DNA from: DATBLE01 sp046735055
Lineage (GTDB): Bacteria; Actinomycetota; Thermoleophilia; Gaiellales; Gaiellaceae
Direction: 5' to 3'
DNA: 25,246 bases
Assembly (NCBI GenBank): GCA_046735055.1
Contig: JBKPSO010000034.1
Coordinates: forward strand, 1 to 25,246
Part shown: one piece after another, positions 13,093-19,917 of the stretch
How positions within the stretch are numbered: position 1 is the first letter of the stretch
Layout: each line of letters opens with the position of its first letter
Made by a program: the position numbers and the translations under genes
Notes under the pieces: model-generated
The model's input: only the letters and a program-made list of their open reading frames with translations
Database searches by the model: none
Told to the model about the DNA's origin: nothing

Positions 13093-13098
13093 TACCCT
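13093..13098 (+). promoter_or_regulatory. Candidate -10 box (TACCCT) for the HisB-like gene run
   Basis: TACCCT lies 10 nt before ATG 13109. A GAAGG touches the ATG directly and cannot act as a normal Shine-Dalgarno at that spacing, so a leaderless or near-leaderless mRNA fits. No -35 consensus is visible. Confidence 0.35.
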
Positions 13099-13108
13099 GA
13101 CTCGAAGG

Positions 13109-13633
13109 ATGAGCGCGAGCGGTCAGACGGAGCAGCTCCGGGTGCGCGTCCAGGTCGCCGGCCAGGGCCGGTCGAACATCGACACCGGGCTGCCCGTGCT
13201 CGACCGCCTGCTGGCGCTCCTCGCCGACTACGCGGGCTTCGACATCGTCGTCGCGCTTGCGCCGGGCGACTCCGCTCGCGATGCAGTCGCCGCCGCATAC
13301 GCGCTCGGAGAGGCGCTCTCCCCGGAGCTGCGGGCCGCCGGCGCGCGTGGCTACGGGTCCGGCGTGCTGCCCGTCGACGAGGCGCTCGCCCACGTCGTCC
13401 TCGAGGTCTCGGAGCGCTCCGTGCTCGCCTCGAACGTCGATCTCTCCGAGGCGCGCGTCGGTGGGCTCGACAGCGATCTCGTCACCGACTTCCTTCGTCA
13501 CTTCGCCGAAGGTGCCGGGATCACCCTGCACGTGCGCCTGATCGCCGGCGACGACGCCCAGCACGTCCTCGAGGCGATGTTCAAGGCCCTTGGAGTCGCA
13601 CTCGCACGAGCCTGTCGTCCCCGAAAGGAGTAG
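13109..13633 (+). CDS. HisB-fold protein (imidazoleglycerol-phosphate dehydratase-like) lacking most metal ligands
   Basis: 174 aa, a little short of IGP dehydratase (about 195-200). The HisB framework is recognisable: I-D-T-G-L-P-V-L-D-R-L-L near residue 24, F-D-I-V-V-A near 44, the Y-G-S-G-V-L-P-V-D-E-A-L-A block near 82, and G-D-D-A-Q-H-V-L-E-A-M-F-K-A near 147. Ligand residues are mostly gone. The two His of the L-D-H-M-L-x6-H motif are R33 and Y41, the first H-H-x-x-E motif is absent, and the second is Q151-H152 with E155 kept. Loss of the Mn2+ sites argues against dehydratase activity, so a structural, binding or new catalytic role is likely. No other his gene is nearby. RidA follows at 2 bp with its own ribosome-binding site inside the end of this gene. 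Confidence 0.75.
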   Translation: MSASGQTEQLRVRVQVAGQGRSNIDTGLPVLDRLLALLADYAGFDIVVALAPGDSARDAVAAAYALGEALSPELRAAGARGYGSGVLPVDEALAHVVLEVSERSVLASNVDLSEARVGGLDSDLVTDFLRHFAEGAGITLHVRLIAGDDAQHVLEAMFKALGVALARACRPRKE

Positions 13634-13635
13634 CG

Positions 13636-14022
13636 ATGGACAAGGAGGCGGTCCGCACGGAAGCGGCGCCCGCGCCCTTCCAGGGCGCGCCGTACTCGCA
13701 GGCGATCCGAGCCGGCGGGCTCGTCTTCGTCTCCGGCCAGCTTGCCCTTCACCCCGGCTCGCACGAGCTGGTCTCTGACACGATCGCCGAGCAGACCGAA
13801 CAGGTCTTCGCGAACCTGAAGGCGATCCTCGAGGCGGCTGGGAGCGCGCTCGAGCGGATCGTGAAGACGACCGTCTACCTGCAGGACCTGGACGACTTCC
13901 AGGGGATGAACGAGGTCTACCGGCAGTACGTCGGCGAGCTGCCGCCCGCGCGGGCGACGATCGAGGTGTCGGCGCTCCCCACCGGCGCGCTCGTCGAGAT
14001 CGACGCCATCGCGCTCGCCTAG
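13636..14022 (+). CDS. ridA: RidA family protein (reactive enamine/imine deaminase)
   Basis: 128 aa, typical length. Motifs: A-P-Y-S-Q-A-I-R-A-G-G-L-V-F-V-S-G-Q near residue 18, N-L-K-A-I-L-E-A-A-G-S near 60, K-T-T-V-Y-L-Q-D-L near 76, and the catalytic Arg R106 in P-P-A-R-A-T-I-E-V. RidA trimers hydrolyse 2-aminoacrylate and related imines made by PLP enzymes, protecting them from damage. The AAAGGAG at 13624-13630 is 5 nt before the ATG, one of the clearest ribosome-binding sites in the window. The PLP-binding protein YggS lies further down the run, a plausible but indirect link in PLP homeostasis. Confidence 0.93.
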   Translation: MDKEAVRTEAAPAPFQGAPYSQAIRAGGLVFVSGQLALHPGSHELVSDTIAEQTEQVFANLKAILEAAGSALERIVKTTVYLQDLDDFQGMNEVYRQYVGELPPARATIEVSALPTGALVEIDAIALA

Positions 14023-14025
14023 GCT
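14020..14025 (+). promoter_or_regulatory. Candidate -10 box (TAGGCT) for cca
   Basis: TAGGCT, overlapping the ridA stop codon, lies 6 nt before the cca GTG. The stretch TAGGCTCG-N2-GCGTG closely matches the one before greA on the other strand. No ribosome-binding site is visible, so internal leaderless initiation is possible. Confidence 0.33.
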
Positions 14026-14031
14026 CGGAGC

Positions 14032-15282
14032 GTGCCAACGTCGAGGGAATCCATCGCCGACGAGTTGCGCGCCGACCCGCGCTTCACGCACGTGCTCGAG
14101 GCAATCACGGAGTCGGACGATCCCTCCGAGCCCGTCTACATCGTCGGCGGCGCCGTCCGTGACGCGCTGCTCGGGCACCCGAGCTACGACCTCGACCTCG
14201 TCGTCGAGGGCGATGTGCCGGCCTTCGCTCGGCGACTGGCCGAACGGCTCGGCGGCCGCGTCCAGACCCACGCCGCCTTCGGGACGGCGGTGGTCGAGTA
14301 CGAGGGGGGCGAGATCGACGTCGCGACGGCGCGCACCGAGACCTATCGTGCCCCGGCGGCGCTCCCGGACGTGACCTTCGCCACCCTCGAGGAGGATCTC
14401 GCCCGCCGCGACTTCACGATCAACGCGATCGCGGCGTCGCTCTCCGCGGACGACTTCGGGCGGCTGATCGACCCGCACAACGGCCGGGCAGACCTCGCGA
14501 CCGGGACGATCCGTGTGCTCCACCCGCGCTCGTTCCTCGACGACCCGACCCGCATCTTCCGCGCCGTCCGCTACGAGAACCGCCTTGGCTTCCGCATGGA
14601 CGGCGATACGGAGACACTCGCGCGGACGGCGCTGGAGCAGAGCATCGCTGCGCACCTCTCCGGCGAGCGGTTGCGTGACGAGCTGGTCGCGCTGCTCGAG
14701 GAGGACGACGTCACGCACACGATCGAGCGGCTCGGAGACCTCGACGCGGCCCACGCGTTCCACACGGCGGTCGCGACCGACGCCGAGACGCGTGAGCTGG
14801 CGGCCCGGATCGTGGCTGTCGCCGACGAGCTGGCCGCGGAGGCGCCGCGCTGGCGTCTCCGGCTCGCGGTGCTCTTCCGGCGCACGCCCACGGACGAGCT
14901 CCGGTGCGCGCTCGACGAGCTGAACGTGCCTCGCCGGGACGAGGAGGCGATCGTCGACGCGGTCGTCCACGGTCGGCGACTGGCCGACGAGCTCCAGGGA
15001 TCGCCCGATCCCGCCGCCGTCGTCTCCGAGGTGGAGCGCCTGGCGCCGGACGCTCCGCTGATGGCGCTGGCCCTCCGCGACGTCCCGGCGCTGCGCGACT
15101 GGTTCACGCGGCTCCGGGCTGTGCGGCTCGAGATCACGGGCTCCGACCTAGCCGCGCTCGGGCTGGCCGAGTCGCCGCGCGTGGGAGAGATCCTCGCCGA
15201 GTTGCGGCGGCGGAAGCTGCGCGGCGACCTCGACGGGCGGGAGTCGGAGCTGGCGGCGGCCAGAGAATTGATCGGTGGCTGA
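14032..15282 (+). CDS. cca: CCA tRNA nucleotidyltransferase / poly(A) polymerase family
   Basis: 416 aa. The class-II nucleotidyltransferase head is clear: I-V-G-G-A-V-R-D-A-L-L-G near residue 39, with the catalytic aspartates D53 and D55 in Y-D-L-D-L-V-V-E-G, then R-R-D-F-T-I-N-A-I-A near 124 and D-D-P-T-R-I-F-R-A-V-R-Y near 169. A C-terminal helical domain follows, with no HD phosphohydrolase domain. It adds or repairs the 3' CCA of tRNA. An A-adding-only or CC-adding-only version cannot be ruled out from sequence. The start is GTG 14032. The stop overlaps the pgeF GTG by 8 bp, so the genes are coupled. Confidence 0.9.
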   Translation: MPTSRESIADELRADPRFTHVLEAITESDDPSEPVYIVGGAVRDALLGHPSYDLDLVVEGDVPAFARRLAERLGGRVQTHAAFGTAVVEYEGGEIDVATARTETYRAPAALPDVTFATLEEDLARRDFTINAIAASLSADDFGRLIDPHNGRADLATGTIRVLHPRSFLDDPTRIFRAVRYENRLGFRMDGDTETLARTALEQSIAAHLSGERLRDELVALLEEDDVTHTIERLGDLDAAHAFHTAVATDAETRELAARIVAVADELAAEAPRWRLRLAVLFRRTPTDELRCALDELNVPRRDEEAIVDAVVHGRRLADELQGSPDPAAVVSEVERLAPDAPLMALALRDVPALRDWFTRLRAVRLEITGSDLAALGLAESPRVGEILAELRRRKLRGDLDGRESELAAARELIGG

Positions 15283-15985
15283 ATTGCCCCTGATCCGCTG
15301 GGACGCGCCCGGCCCGTACCTCGCCGTCTTCTCGACCCGAGTCGGCGGCGTCAGCCGCGCGCCCTTCGACACGCTCAACCTCGGAAAGCTGACCGCGGAC
15401 GACCCGCGGCACGTGGCCGAGAACCGCGCGCGCTTCTGCGCCGAGGCGTGCACCGATCCCGAGCTCCTCTGCTTCGGCCGCCAGGTGCACGGGCCCCTCG
15501 TCCGTCGCGGCGAGGGGCAGGGAGAGCCGGGCGACGGCGTGTGGACCGACGAGCCCGGCAAGCCGCTCCTCGTCTTCACTGCCGACTGCCTCCCGGTTGC
15601 ACTCGTCCGTGCGAACGGCAGTCGACCGGCGATCGCCGCGCTGCACGTCGGCTGGCGCGGCCTGCTCGCCGGCATCGTCCAGGCCGGCGCCGCCCGGCTC
15701 GGCGGCGGCGAGCTCGCCGCCGTGATCGGGCCTGGGATCGGGCCTTGCTGCTACGAGGTGGGCGAGGACGTCGCGGCGCCCTTCCGCGAGCGGTACGGCG
15801 CGCGGATCGTCTGCGGCGGCAAGCTCGATCTCTGGGCAGCGACTGAGCAGGCGCTGCGCTCCGCCGGAGCCAGAGCCGTCACCCGCATCGACCTCTGCAC
15901 GGCCTGCAATCCCGACCTCTTCTTCTCGCACAGGCGCGACGGCGGCCAGACGGGCCGGCAGGGCCTGCTCGCGTATGTCACCTGA
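15275..15985 (+). CDS. pgeF: PgeF/YfiH family protein (laccase-domain, purine nucleoside phosphorylase-like)
   Basis: 236 aa, typical. The metal-ligand set of the family is H72 in R-Q-V-H-G, C105 in T-A-D-C-L-P-V and H124 in L-H-V-G-W-R-G. G-P-G-I-G-P-C-C-Y-E-V near residue 152 and the D-L-C-T-A-C-N-P block near 208 complete the pattern. YfiH proteins have been described as multicopper-like polyphenol oxidases, as purine nucleoside phosphorylase/adenosine deaminases, and in E. coli as PgeF, which prevents wrong amino acids entering peptidoglycan. In actinobacteria the gene usually sits between ftsZ and yggS at the end of the division cluster. Here cca precedes it and no ftsZ is in the window. 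It overlaps cca by 8 bp and yggS by 11 bp. Confidence 0.9.
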   Translation: MAELPLIRWDAPGPYLAVFSTRVGGVSRAPFDTLNLGKLTADDPRHVAENRARFCAEACTDPELLCFGRQVHGPLVRRGEGQGEPGDGVWTDEPGKPLLVFTADCLPVALVRANGSRPAIAALHVGWRGLLAGIVQAGAARLGGGELAAVIGPGIGPCCYEVGEDVAAPFRERYGARIVCGGKLDLWAATEQALRSAGARAVTRIDLCTACNPDLFFSHRRDGGQTGRQGLLAYVT

Positions 15986-16568
15986 CGAGATCCGTGCGCG
16001 GTACGCGCGGATCCGCGAGCAGCTCGGGCCGGGCGTCACGGTCGTTGCGGCGACGAAGTACGTCTCCGTGGCGGACATGGCGCTGCTGGCAGAGGCCGGC
16101 ATTGAGGTGGTTGGCGAAAATCGGGCGCAGGATCTCCTAGCGAAACACGCGACCTACGGGAGTGTGTTTCGCTGGCACTTCATCGGCCACCTGCAGAGCC
16201 GAAAGGCGAAGGTCGTCAACCGTATCTGCGAGCTTGTCCACTCGCTCGACTCGGAGTCGGCTTTGCGGCGCCTCGAGATCCCGGCGCTCGTCGAGGTCAA
16301 CCTCTCGGGCGAGGAGACGAAGTCCGGCGTCGCGCCGGAAGAGCTGGGCAAGTTCCTCGAGCTGTACGGCGACGTACGCGGCCTGATGACGATGCCGCCG
16401 CTCGCCGACGACCCGGAGGTCTCGCGTCCGTACTTCCGCCGCCTCAGCGAGCTCGCCGAGGCGCACGGCCTGCGCGAGCTCTCGATGGGTACGAGCCAGG
16501 ACTATTGGGTCGCCGCGGAGGAGGGGGCGACATACGTCCGCGTCGGCTCCGTCCTCTGGGCTGGCTAG
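15975..16568 (+). CDS. YggS/PROSC family PLP homeostasis protein
   Basis: 197 aa, shorter than the usual 220-240, mainly because the segment between the H-S-L-D-S strand and the V-E-V-N-L strand is condensed. The PLP lysine is K28 in V-A-A-T-K-Y-V-S. Other landmarks are G-E-N-R-A-Q-D near residue 46, W-H-F-I-G-H-L-Q-S-R-K near 66, and the phosphate-binding end S-M-G-T-S-Q-D, where most members have S-M-G-M-S. These single-domain alanine-racemase-fold proteins bind PLP and buffer its supply without known enzymatic activity. ATG 15975 lies inside the end of pgeF. The order pgeF-yggS-sepF is the standard actinobacterial and Gram-positive division arrangement. Confidence 0.92.
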   Translation: MSPDEIRARYARIREQLGPGVTVVAATKYVSVADMALLAEAGIEVVGENRAQDLLAKHATYGSVFRWHFIGHLQSRKAKVVNRICELVHSLDSESALRRLEIPALVEVNLSGEETKSGVAPEELGKFLELYGDVRGLMTMPPLADDPEVSRPYFRRLSELAEAHGLRELSMGTSQDYWVAAEEGATYVRVGSVLWAG

Positions 16569-16591
16569 AGAGTTCGTTCCGGCTGTCGCGT

Positions 16592-16597
16592 TACCAT
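16592..16597 (+). promoter_or_regulatory. Candidate -10 box (TACCAT) for sepF
   Basis: TACCAT lies 10 nt before ATG 16608 in the 39-bp gap after yggS. No ribosome-binding site precedes the ATG, which would fit a separate leaderless sepF transcript. No -35 box is convincing. Confidence 0.33.
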
Positions 16598-16607
16598 TTC
16601 GGGCGGC

Positions 16608-17177
16608 ATGGGCTTTGCCGACCTCTGGAATCGCACGCTCGTCTACTTCGGCATTGCCGAGGAGGACGAGTACTGGGACGAGGACGGCTACGCCGCGAAC
16701 GAGGAGCTCGCGCGGACATACGGCGGGCGGCCGAACGTCCGCCGCCTGCCGCGCCGGCGCCGAGACGAGCACGAGGAGTGGAGCGACACGAGCGAGACGG
16801 CCCCCCGGCCGGCGGTGGTCGCGGACGAGTACGTGCCGCCGCAGCCCGCGGCCGTTCCCCAGCGGCCGAGACGGCTCGAGGCGGCGCCGGGCCCAAGCGC
16901 GCGCGTCCACCTCGTCGTCCCTCGCAGCTTCAACGACGCCCAGCAGATCGCGGACAAGTTCAAGGAGGGGATCCCGGTCATCCTCAACCTGCAGACGACC
17001 GACCACGAGCTCTCCAAGCGGCTGATCGACTTCGCGAGCGGCTTGACCTACGCGCTGAGCGGCGGCATGCAGCGCGTCGCCGACAAGGTCTTCCTGCTGA
17101 CGCCCCGGAACATGGAGGTGTCCGCGGAGGAGCGCGCACGGCTGCTCGAGCGCGGCGGCTTCTTCAACCAGGCGTAG
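16608..17177 (+). CDS. sepF: Cell division protein SepF
   Basis: 189 aa. The three-part SepF layout is visible. A short amphipathic N-terminal helix (M-G-F-A-D-L-W-N-R-T-L-V-Y-F) should bind membrane. An acidic and proline-rich linker of about 85 residues follows. The C-terminal core starts near residue 98 (R-V-H-L-V-V-P-R-S-F-N-D-A) and includes I-L-N-L-Q-T-T and the R-L-I-D-F-A-S-G-L-T-Y dimer region, then V-F-L-L-T-P. SepF anchors FtsZ to the membrane and, in actinobacteria that lack FtsA, is the main anchor. The start gives the expected membrane helix at residue 1. yggT and divIVA follow after a 670-bp interval occupied by a decayed gene. Confidence 0.95.
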   Translation: MGFADLWNRTLVYFGIAEEDEYWDEDGYAANEELARTYGGRPNVRRLPRRRRDEHEEWSDTSETAPRPAVVADEYVPPQPAAVPQRPRRLEAAPGPSARVHLVVPRSFNDAQQIADKFKEGIPVILNLQTTDHELSKRLIDFASGLTYALSGGMQRVADKVFLLTPRNMEVSAEERARLLERGGFFNQA

Positions 17178-17289
17178 GACGCTCGCCCCGCTCGGCTCCA
17201 CTCTCTGAGCCAGCGATGGGACCCTTGCGTGCAGGAGAGGCCACGCCGCCCAAGCCGTTAACTGGCCATCCTGCTGCTGGACGCGAACC

Positions 17290-17806
17290 GCGTTCAACGC
17301 GACCTCTATCCTGCTCGAGCCGCTCTCGGAGGCCGAGAGCATCGAGCTGATCGACAACCTGGCCGGCGGCGCGCTCGAAGAACGGACGAGGCAGCGCATG
17401 GTCGAGGCGCCCATTCGCAGATCATGTGGCGCGCGATCCGGGCGAAGGTCTTTGCCCGCGGGGGAGAGTTCGCAGCCGCGGATCAGCTCGCCCGCGTCAC
17501 TGGCGTTCGCCGAGCAGAGCGACCTCTCCCTGGCTCGCGCGGAGGCGTGCATGGACGTTTCGGAGGTCCTCGAGCACGCAGGCCGCAGGCCGGAAGCGGC
17601 CGAGGCCATGCGCGAGCGATCGCGCTCTACGAGCAGAAGGAGAACGCTCAGGGCAGGGCGAGAGCACACCAGCGTCTCACAACGCTCGAGAGAGCGAACG
17701 TGCGGTGACCCTTCACCGGGAGCGCCCCCGGAGCGAAGACCTCGCCGAGATCCTGCGGAGCAGCCTCGCCTTCGCCGAGAAGGCGACATTCCAATCCGAC
17801 CTCTGA
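17290..17806 (+). pseudogene. Decayed cyclase-type AAA-ATPase/TPR protein gene
   Basis: Fragments of one protein type appear in shifting frames. Frame of 17293: F-N-A-T-S-I-L-L-E-P-L-S then E-L-I-D-N-L-A-G-G-A, ATPase-domain text typical of adenylate/guanylate cyclases with AAA and TPR parts. Frame of 17412: Q-I-M-W-R-A-I-R-A-K-V-F-A-R-G-G-E-F, the start of the TPR region. Back in the first frame near 17500: S-L-A-F-A-E-Q-S-D-L, then D-V-S-E-V-L-E-H-A-G-R-R. Frame of 17412 again near 17616: A-I-A-L-Y-E-Q-K-E-N-A-Q-G-R-A-R-A-H, stopping at 17708. A last piece in a third frame (S-S-L-A-F-A-E-K) ends at 17806. At least two frameshifts and one large deletion, joining the ATPase part to the TPR part, are needed. 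There is no start or catalytic cyclase domain left. The stretch 17178-17289 before it shows only a weak hairpin (GGCTC/GAGCC, 17194-17211). Confidence 0.75.
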
Positions 17807-17848
17807 GAGCGGCGTAGGAAAGGGTCGCGGTGAGCCGAAAACCGGCTC

Positions 17849-18157
17849 GTGGGCGCAACGATCGCCACATTCGGCCTACTCGCAGACGCGGTCTCGACGG
17901 CGCAGGACTTCGTGGCGGTGTTCTTCTCCGTCTACATCCTCCTGATCTTCGTCTACGTCCTGACGTCGTGGATCCGGATGCCGTACTCGCTGAACTGGCT
18001 CCAGCGCTTCCTGTACGACGTCTGCGAGCCGTACCTGCGGATCTTTCGCCGCATCCTGCCTGCGCTCGGGCCGCTCGACGTGTCGCCGATCGTCGGCGTC
18101 CTCGTCCTGGTGGGCGTCGAACAGCTCGTCGTCCGGTTGATCGGAACACTGCACTGA
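17849..18157 (+). CDS. YggT family membrane protein
   Basis: 102 aa. Two hydrophobic segments are seen: about residues 18-40 (F-V-A-V-F-F-S-V-Y-I-L-L-I-F-V-Y) and 78-97 (S-P-I-V-G-V-L-V-L-V-G-V). Between them are the family blocks S-W-I-R-M-P, then D-V-C-E-P-Y-L-R-I-F-R-R-I-L-P and G-P-L-D-V-S-P-I. YggT proteins are small integral membrane proteins of the division cluster with poorly known function, linked to osmotic stress and to division. The GTG at 17849 is the only start that keeps the N-terminal helix. No clear ribosome-binding site precedes it, and the promoter would have to lie in the decayed gene upstream. divIVA follows after 13 bp. Confidence 0.9.
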   Translation: MGATIATFGLLADAVSTAQDFVAVFFSVYILLIFVYVLTSWIRMPYSLNWLQRFLYDVCEPYLRIFRRILPALGPLDVSPIVGVLVLVGVEQLVVRLIGTLH

Positions 18158-18170
18158 GAAGGGAGGAGTC

Positions 18171-18638
18171 ATGTCGTACACACCTGTCGAGATCCGCCAT
18201 GTCGAGCTGAGACGTGGCCTCCTCGGCTACCGCCGGTCGCAGGTCGACCGGCTGCTCGAGGAGATCACCGAGAGCTTCGAGACCGTCTGGCGCGAGCGCG
18301 CCGACTCCAGCGACCGCGTCGAGCTCCTCGAAGGGGAGCTGAAGCGCTTCCGCGAGCTCGAGGGCCTCCTGCGCACGACGCTCGTCTCCGCCGAGCGTGC
18401 CGCCCATGAGCTGAAGGACCAGGCCAAGCGCGAGGCGGCGACGATCGTCTCCGAGGCGCAGGCCGAAGCGCGCACGATCACGCGCAAGGCCCGCAACGAG
18501 CACGAGACGCTCGTCGTCGAGGTCCGGCGCATGCGACTGCTCCTGCACGCCGCGCTCGACGCCCTCGACGAAGCCGACGACGCCAACGAGAGCGCCCAGC
18601 TCTCCGAGCCGCAGGCCCGCGGGACGAAGGCCGCCTAG
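18171..18638 (+). CDS. divIVA: DivIVA domain protein
   Basis: 155 aa. The N-terminal DivIVA motif is I-R-H-V-E-L-R-R-G-L-L-G-Y-R-R-S-Q-V-D-R-L-L-style (residues 8-29), a membrane-curvature-binding domain. A long coiled coil follows from about residue 30 to 125, then an acidic, alanine-rich tail. DivIVA (Wag31) marks curved membrane at poles and septa and directs polar growth in actinobacteria. It is shorter than Wag31 (about 260 aa), so it may be a compact member. The GGAGG at 18162-18166 is 4 nt before the ATG, a strong ribosome-binding site. It is the last gene of the sepF-yggT-divIVA set. Confidence 0.92.
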   Translation: MSYTPVEIRHVELRRGLLGYRRSQVDRLLEEITESFETVWRERADSSDRVELLEGELKRFRELEGLLRTTLVSAERAAHELKDQAKREAATIVSEAQAEARTITRKARNEHETLVVEVRRMRLLLHAALDALDEADDANESAQLSEPQARGTKAA

Positions 18639-18646
18639 TCGCTCCC

Positions 18647-18652
18647 TATACT
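18647..18652 (+). promoter_or_regulatory. Candidate -10 box (TATACT) for the DUF167 gene
   Basis: TATACT, five of six bases of the consensus, lies 9 nt before ATG 18662 in the 23-bp gap after divIVA. No ribosome-binding site is seen before the ATG, so a leaderless mRNA is likely. No -35 consensus is visible. Confidence 0.42.
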
Positions 18653-18661
18653 TGCCGTGAG

Positions 18662-18964
18662 ATGGCCGAGCCGACCACACGTCTCCGGCTGCGGGTCTCG
18701 CCGGGAGCCCGGCGCACCGAGCTCGCCGGCCGCTACGCCGACGGCTGGAAGGTGCGTGTGAGCGCCGCGCCCGAGCGCGGCCGCGCGAACGAGGCCGTCC
18801 TCGGCCTGCTCGCCCGGCGGCTCGGCCTCGATCGAAACGACATCTCGCTCATTTCGGGACACGCCGCCCGCGACAAGGTGGTCGAGTTGCGCGGGCTCGG
18901 CCGGGCCGAGGCCGACCGGAAGCTGTCTCGGGGGCAGGACGAATCCAGTCCTCGAGGCTCGTAA
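18662..18964 (+). CDS. DUF167 (YggU) family protein
   Basis: 100 aa. The family core is clear: L-R-L-R-V-S-P-G-A-R-R-T-E at residue 7, then V-R-V-S-A-A-P-E-R-G-R-A-N-E-A-V, L-A-R-R-L-G-L near 50 and the I-S-L-I-S-G-H-A-A-R-D-K strand, equivalent to the usual G-x-x-S-R-x-K. The fold is small alpha/beta, and the function is unknown. YggU homologues often lie next to yggT; here divIVA is between them. ATG 18662 matches the family start. The gene is followed at 3 bp by the DksA-type gene. Confidence 0.9.
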   Translation: MAEPTTRLRLRVSPGARRTELAGRYADGWKVRVSAAPERGRANEAVLGLLARRLGLDRNDISLISGHAARDKVVELRGLGRAEADRKLSRGQDESSPRGS

Positions 18965-18967
18965 TTC

Positions 18968-19339
18968 ATGAGCATCGTCGTCGACACCGAGCATCTCCGC
19001 CAGCGCCTGCTCGAGGAGAGGCGGCGCGTCCTCGACGCGATCGAGAACCTCCACGCCGAGAACCCGGGCTCGATCGGGGACGAGACGGACGAGCCGACCT
19101 TCCAGGACAACCACCTCGGCGACATCGCCACCGCGACGTTCGACCGCGAGATGGCGACCTCGCTCGAGGAGAACTCGAACCACGTCCTTGCCGAGATCGA
19201 GGCCGCACTCGCTCGGATCGACGACGGCACGTACGGCCTGTGCGAGCGCTGCGGAACGCCGATCAGACCCGAGCGCCTCGAGGCGCTCCCGTGGGCGACG
19301 CTCTGCATCGAGGACAAGCGGAAGCAGGAACGCGCCTGA
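18968..19339 (+). CDS. DksA/TraR family zinc-finger protein with three cysteines
   Basis: 123 aa. An N-terminal helical hairpin (about residues 7-85, with G-D-I-A-T-A-T-F-D-R-E at the far arm) leads to the zinc-finger end: Y-G-L-C-E-R-C-G-T-P-I, then R-L-E-A-L-P-W-A-T-L-C-I-E-D-K. The usual C-x2-C-x17-C-x2-C site has lost its fourth cysteine, replaced by Asp. Metal binding through Asp, or a zinc-free form, is possible. DksA-type proteins enter the RNA polymerase secondary channel; the actinobacterial short forms are less well known. The acidic coiled-coil tip of true DksA (D-x-x-D-x-A) cannot be confirmed. The ATG is at 18968. lspA follows on the same strand. Confidence 0.87.
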   Translation: MSIVVDTEHLRQRLLEERRRVLDAIENLHAENPGSIGDETDEPTFQDNHLGDIATATFDREMATSLEENSNHVLAEIEAALARIDDGTYGLCERCGTPIRPERLEALPWATLCIEDKRKQERA

Positions 19340-19434
19340 CCGAGCCGGCCCGCAAGAGCGAGTTCAGGCCGGGGTCCCGGACGGACGGGCTTGCGCCGAT
19401 CTCGGTCGCCGCCCGCTCGCTGGCCGCGCAGCCG

Positions 19435-19917
19435 GTGCACTGGGCGAGCCTGGCCGCGGTCGCACTCGCGGCCGTCGTCGCCGACCAGCTGACCAAGCAC
19501 GTCGTCGCGAGCGAGGTCGCGCTCGACGACGAGGTCAAGGTCCTCGGCCCCTTCACGATCCATCACGTCCAGAACTCGGGGATCGCGTTCGGCCTGTTCG
19601 CGAGCGCTACCGCGGCGGTGATCGTGCTGACGGTGATCGCCGTCGCGTGGATGATCGGCTACTTCGCGCGCTCGGGGGCACGTCATCCGCTGCTGCCGGT
19701 CGCGGTCGGGCTCCTGATCGGCGGGAGCCTTTCGAACCTGGCCGACCGCGTCCGCCTCGGCCACGTGACCGACTTCCTCGACTTCCGCTACTGGCCGGCC
19801 TTCAACCTCGCCGACAGCTTCATCGTGATCGGCGTCGCCGTCCTGCTCGGCGCGCTCGTCGCCGCCGACCGCCCGCCGCGCCGACGGCGCATCTCCAACG
19901 CAGCTGCGCGTTCCTAG
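19435..19917 (+). CDS. lspA: Lipoprotein signal peptidase LspA (signal peptidase II)
   Basis: 160 aa from GTG 19435, the usual length. Landmarks: A-D-Q-L-T-K near residue 18, N-S-G-I-A-F-G-L-F near 46, G-G-S-L-S-N-L-A-D-R with catalytic D104, V-T-D-F-L-D-F and F-N-L-A-D-S with catalytic D127. Four membrane segments are visible. It removes the signal peptide of diacylglyceryl-modified prolipoproteins in the membrane. The start is uncertain. From GTG 19435 the protein opens V-H-W-A-S-L-A-A-V, immediately at the first helix. A CTG at 19336, overlapping the TGA of the DksA gene (CTGA), would add 33 residues that are unlike the family but would leave no gap. It overlaps rluD by 14 bp. Confidence 0.9.
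   Translation: MHWASLAAVALAAVVADQLTKHVVASEVALDDEVKVLGPFTIHHVQNSGIAFGLFASATAAVIVLTVIAVAWMIGYFARSGARHPLLPVAVGLLIGGSLSNLADRVRLGHVTDFLDFRYWPAFNLADSFIVIGVAVLLGALVAADRPPRRRRISNAAARS

Noticed and set aside
17398..17817. ORF of 139 aa in the sepF-yggT gap as a real gene
   Set aside because: Recognisable protein text switches between three frames within it, so the open frame is accidental and the region is a decayed gene.
19240..19434. LspA start at 19240 inside the DksA gene
   Set aside because: It would overlap the DksA zinc-finger coding region in another frame and add 65 residues with no membrane segment. GTG 19435 fits the family length.
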